A DNA stretch of 6,988 nt, from NCBI GenBank assembly GCA_001563325.1, contig LRSK01000066.1:1-6988 (forward strand). Direction: 5' to 3'. This stretch comes from Candidatus Thorarchaeota archaeon SMTZ1-83 (GTDB lineage: Archaea; Asgardarchaeota; Thorarchaeia; Thorarchaeales; Thorarchaeaceae). Under the pieces are notes generated by a model. That model was not told the origin of the DNA. It did no database searches and worked only from the letters and a program-made list of their open reading frames with translations. The position numbers and the translations under genes are program-made. Shown here piece after piece: positions 5,409 to 6,988 of this stretch. Positions within the stretch are counted from its first letter, which is position 1; each line of letters opens with the position of its first letter.

Positions 5409-5982
5409 TAGGTTGGACTTTCACAAGCTAGCTTTGGCTATGCTATCAAATTGCAGGTCGATATCCACTTGGATATTCACTTTCGGGCTGGGAGAAGAAA
5501 CAGGATGGCGAGGATTCCTACTGCCTCGACTTCAGGGTAAGTATAGTGCATTGACATCTAGTCTTATTGTTGGCATCATTTGGGCAGGATGGCACAGCCC
5601 CATGTTCCTATACAATGAGAACCTCAGAGCTCATGGACCTACAGGAACAATATTCTGGGTGATTGGCCTTATGTTTGGAGCCACATTTCTCACTTGGCTG
5701 TACAACAGCAGCAGAGGAAGCATCCTCATGACTGCCCTATGGCATGGAACTTACAATCTATTCACGGGGGCTGCCGGTCAAGCCGCAGGTCTTTTCGCTG
5801 GCATCATTAGTATGTTTGTGATGGTGTGGGTCATACTAATCGTTACGATATTCAAGCCACGAGACCTATCTCACTCGGAGAAACAGACAGTTACAAGAAG
5901 AGCTGACCGAATCATCAAAACGGTAAGAAGCAGCACTCAGGAGGAGAGTGGGAATGCTCTCCTCCCCTTGCATCTTCGTTAG
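5386..5982 (+). CDS. CPBP family intramembrane metalloprotease core (PF02517-like), lacking N-terminal helices
   Basis: A 198-residue frame with all CPBP/Abi (CAAX Rce1-like) motifs: GEETGWRGFLLPRLQ (Glu37, Glu38, Arg42), WAGWHSP (His70), TWLYNSSRGSI (103-113) and LWHGTYN (His120, Asn124). These glutamates, histidines and the asparagine form the glutamate/histidine active site within the membrane. Four or so helices follow, ending in a polar tail. Relatives are commonly 220-300 residues with several helices before EExxxR; here only about 36 residues precede it, so the protein is N-terminally incomplete. The frame is open from 5350. GTG at 5386 has GGAAAGG (5374-5380) five bases upstream, so independent translation coupled to the upstream frame is conceivable; ATG at 5440 lacks such a site. 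The likeliest reading is the C-terminal part of the preceding gene after a +1 phase change. Substrates are unknown: such enzymes process prenylated proteins or peptides. Confidence 0.8.
   Translation: MHFLCLANRLDFHKLALAMLSNCRSISTWIFTFGLGEETGWRGFLLPRLQGKYSALTSSLIVGIIWAGWHSPMFLYNENLRAHGPTGTIFWVIGLMFGATFLTWLYNSSRGSILMTALWHGTYNLFTGAAGQAAGLFAGIISMFVMVWVILIVTIFKPRDLSHSEKQTVTRRADRIIKTVRSSTQEESGNALLPLHLR
5940..5965 (+). repeat. 9-bp perfect hairpin in the last codons of the CPBP frame
   Basis: GGAGGAGAG (5940-5948) pairs exactly with CTCTCCTCC (5957-5965) around an 8-base loop. It lies 15-40 bases before the TAG at 5980-5982, in a part of the protein that looks non-conserved. It may help end transcription or protect the 3' end; no long T-run follows directly. 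Confidence 0.5.
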
Positions 5983-5997
5983 GCTCATCAAAAGCCA

Positions 5998-6024
5998 GCG
6001 GAGAATCCGCCGCCTAATCTTTTC
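5998..6024 (+). terminator. Short hairpin plus T-rich tract after the CPBP gene
   Basis: GCGGA (5998-6002) and TCCGC (6006-6010) form a 5-bp stem with a 3-base loop, followed at 6018-6024 by TCTTTTC. The distance from the stop at 5982 is 15 bases. This suits an intrinsic-like terminator for the plus strand, between two convergent genes. The stem is short. The rest of 5983-6100 shows nothing recognisable. Confidence 0.4.
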
Positions 6025-6100
6025 TACACTAGCCCTTTGCTCCGAGGGAGTTCTAGGAGCGCCCTCGAATCACGTCACGCTATTAGATTGCTGCAGGAAT

Positions 6101-6988
6101 TCACTTGCCCCAATATGTCTGAAGGAAAGCCCAGAAACCTTCGTAGGGAAATTGCATTGCAAGGTAATCTTCGGGATTCCACCAGATTTTGCTATAAAAT
6201 GAGGCATATGAGCTTGGGAAGAAGATGCCCATTCCTTCAGCTGATTTCATAGCCCAGCTGGCTTTTGAATAGACTGCATCCTTTAGGGTTTCATATACAA
6301 TTGTCGCCTCATGAAAATCAAATGTGCCTAGCGTATTTGCAAAAGTGGGCAAATCGACGTATGCCTCCCAACCATACTCAGACCACCCCATATTGCCTGC
6401 TCCTCGCGCCGCTGCAATCCACCCATGATAGTTTTCGCTATCTGGGCCAAGAAGACCCTCCTCAAGTACATCTGTGAGACTCCCAAGCTGTTCCACGATG
6501 AGGTCAACGTAAGTCATGTCGATTGCTCCCATCTGAACAAGCCGGGAGGCTGGCCGCTTGGAATCATAATAGGCGATGTACTCGTCCACCATGACCATTG
6601 AAAGGTCAGACGAGTCCATATCCGAGTTTGCAGCAAGGGCGTTCAAGACTGCTGAATAGGGATATCCTGAGTATGGCACATAGCCTTCAGTGGCAACCAC
6701 ATAGTCAATCTGGGACCCGTAACATGCATACTCATAGACGACCTCAATCATTCCCTCCACGCAGGTGTCGAATGCGAGGATATCAAGTTCGACTCCTGAG
6801 AGTGCTCCGGCGATTTCTTGATGAGTCAGACCGTCTTCTGGGACTTCTGGATCTCCTGTATGGTCATCCCAACAGCAACCACTAAAATCATCTCCATGAT
6901 CCCACAGAACAAGTACATAGTGACTTGCGCGAAAGCTCCTCATTGTAAACTTGACAAAGCTCCGGAGAGTATCAGGATCACCCATGTT
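6101..6988 (-). CDS. Clostripain family (peptidase C11) cysteine peptidase, N-terminus beyond window
   Basis: Caspase-like-fold (clan CD) cysteine endopeptidase, family C11. LVLWDHGDDFSGCCWDD carries the catalytic His (codon 6896-6898), and DILAFDTCVEGMIEVVYE carries the nucleophile Cys (codon 6761-6763). NMGDPDTL before the His and VVATEGYVPYSGYPY after the Cys are also family hallmarks. The frame is open to the right edge (Asn codon before the ATG at 6983-6985), and the MGDP sequence is internal in the family. At least 295 residues are present; the missing part should hold the first strands and any signal peptide. The C-terminus ends EGFWAFLQTYWGK with no membrane anchor or sorting domain. 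Members usually cleave after Arg (or Lys) and are often secreted; secretion cannot be judged here. It is convergent with the CPBP gene across 118 bases. Confidence 0.9.
   Translation of the reverse strand, partial: NMGDPDTLRSFVKFTMRSFRASHYVLVLWDHGDDFSGCCWDDHTGDPEVPEDGLTHQEIAGALSGVELDILAFDTCVEGMIEVVYEYACYGSQIDYVVATEGYVPYSGYPYSAVLNALAANSDMDSSDLSMVMVDEYIAYYDSKRPASRLVQMGAIDMTYVDLIVEQLGSLTDVLEEGLLGPDSENYHGWIAAARGAGNMGWSEYGWEAYVDLPTFANTLGTFDFHEATIVYETLKDAVYSKASWAMKSAEGMGIFFPSSYASFYSKIWWNPEDYLAMQFPYEGFWAFLQTYWGK

Noticed and set aside
6265..6885. Plus-strand frames opposite the clostripain gene
   Set aside because: They are antisense to the catalytic region of a recognised peptidase and have no protein-like pattern or start signal.
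1..6988. CRISPR array, insertion sequence, prophage or defence island
   Set aside because: No regularly spaced repeats, transposase, integrase or terminal repeats are visible. CPBP proteins are sometimes linked to bacteriocin or abortive-infection functions, but the neighbours here give no such support.

Overview
This 6,988-base window is ordinary protein-coding DNA that looks archaeal. Promoter-like sequences have archaeal TATA/BRE form, Shine-Dalgarno sites are patchy, small unrecognised proteins are common, and gene orientation changes often. A clostripain-type (C11) peptidase beside amino-acid catabolism and a CPBP membrane protease would fit an anaerobic, peptide-using archaeon such as an Asgard/Thorarchaeota-like lineage. 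That placement is inference from gene content; no marker gene is present. I see no rRNA, tRNA, CRISPR array, insertion sequence or phage gene.

Layout. (1) Positions 1-1509, plus strand: the 3' part of an AmmeMemoRadiSam-type radical SAM gene whose start lies off the left edge, then a small four-cysteine redox-type protein of the C_GCAxxG_C_C family. (2) Positions 1521-2174, minus strand: two small proteins, a soluble one I do not recognise and a three-helix membrane protein, convergent with the block before. (3) Positions 2340-2756, plus strand: an NTF2/SnoaL-like protein with its own upstream region. (4) Positions 2865-4426, minus strand: a two-gene unit of a threonine/serine ammonia-lyase followed after 20 bases by a GNAT acetyltransferase. 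The lyase promoter carries a perfect inverted repeat at the expected transcription start. (5) Positions 4605-5982, plus strand: two overlapping frames, a polytopic membrane protein and the catalytic core of a CPBP (CAAX-like) protease. They probably represent one gene broken by a frameshift, possibly with an internal deletion, or less likely two coupled genes. (6) Positions 6101-6988, minus strand: the C-terminal part of a clostripain-family cysteine peptidase that runs off the right edge, convergent with the CPBP gene.

How the genes relate. The only strong operon is lyase plus acetyltransferase, and it may be regulated at the inverted repeat. The peptidase would release amino acids that the lyase could deaminate, but nothing shows co-regulation. 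No intergenic stretch exceeds 300 bases; the longest (2175-2339 and 4427-4604) hold divergent promoters. I found no convincing new multi-gene system. The items most worth checking are the split CPBP locus, the misplaced best start signal in front of it, and the operator-like repeat of the lyase gene.
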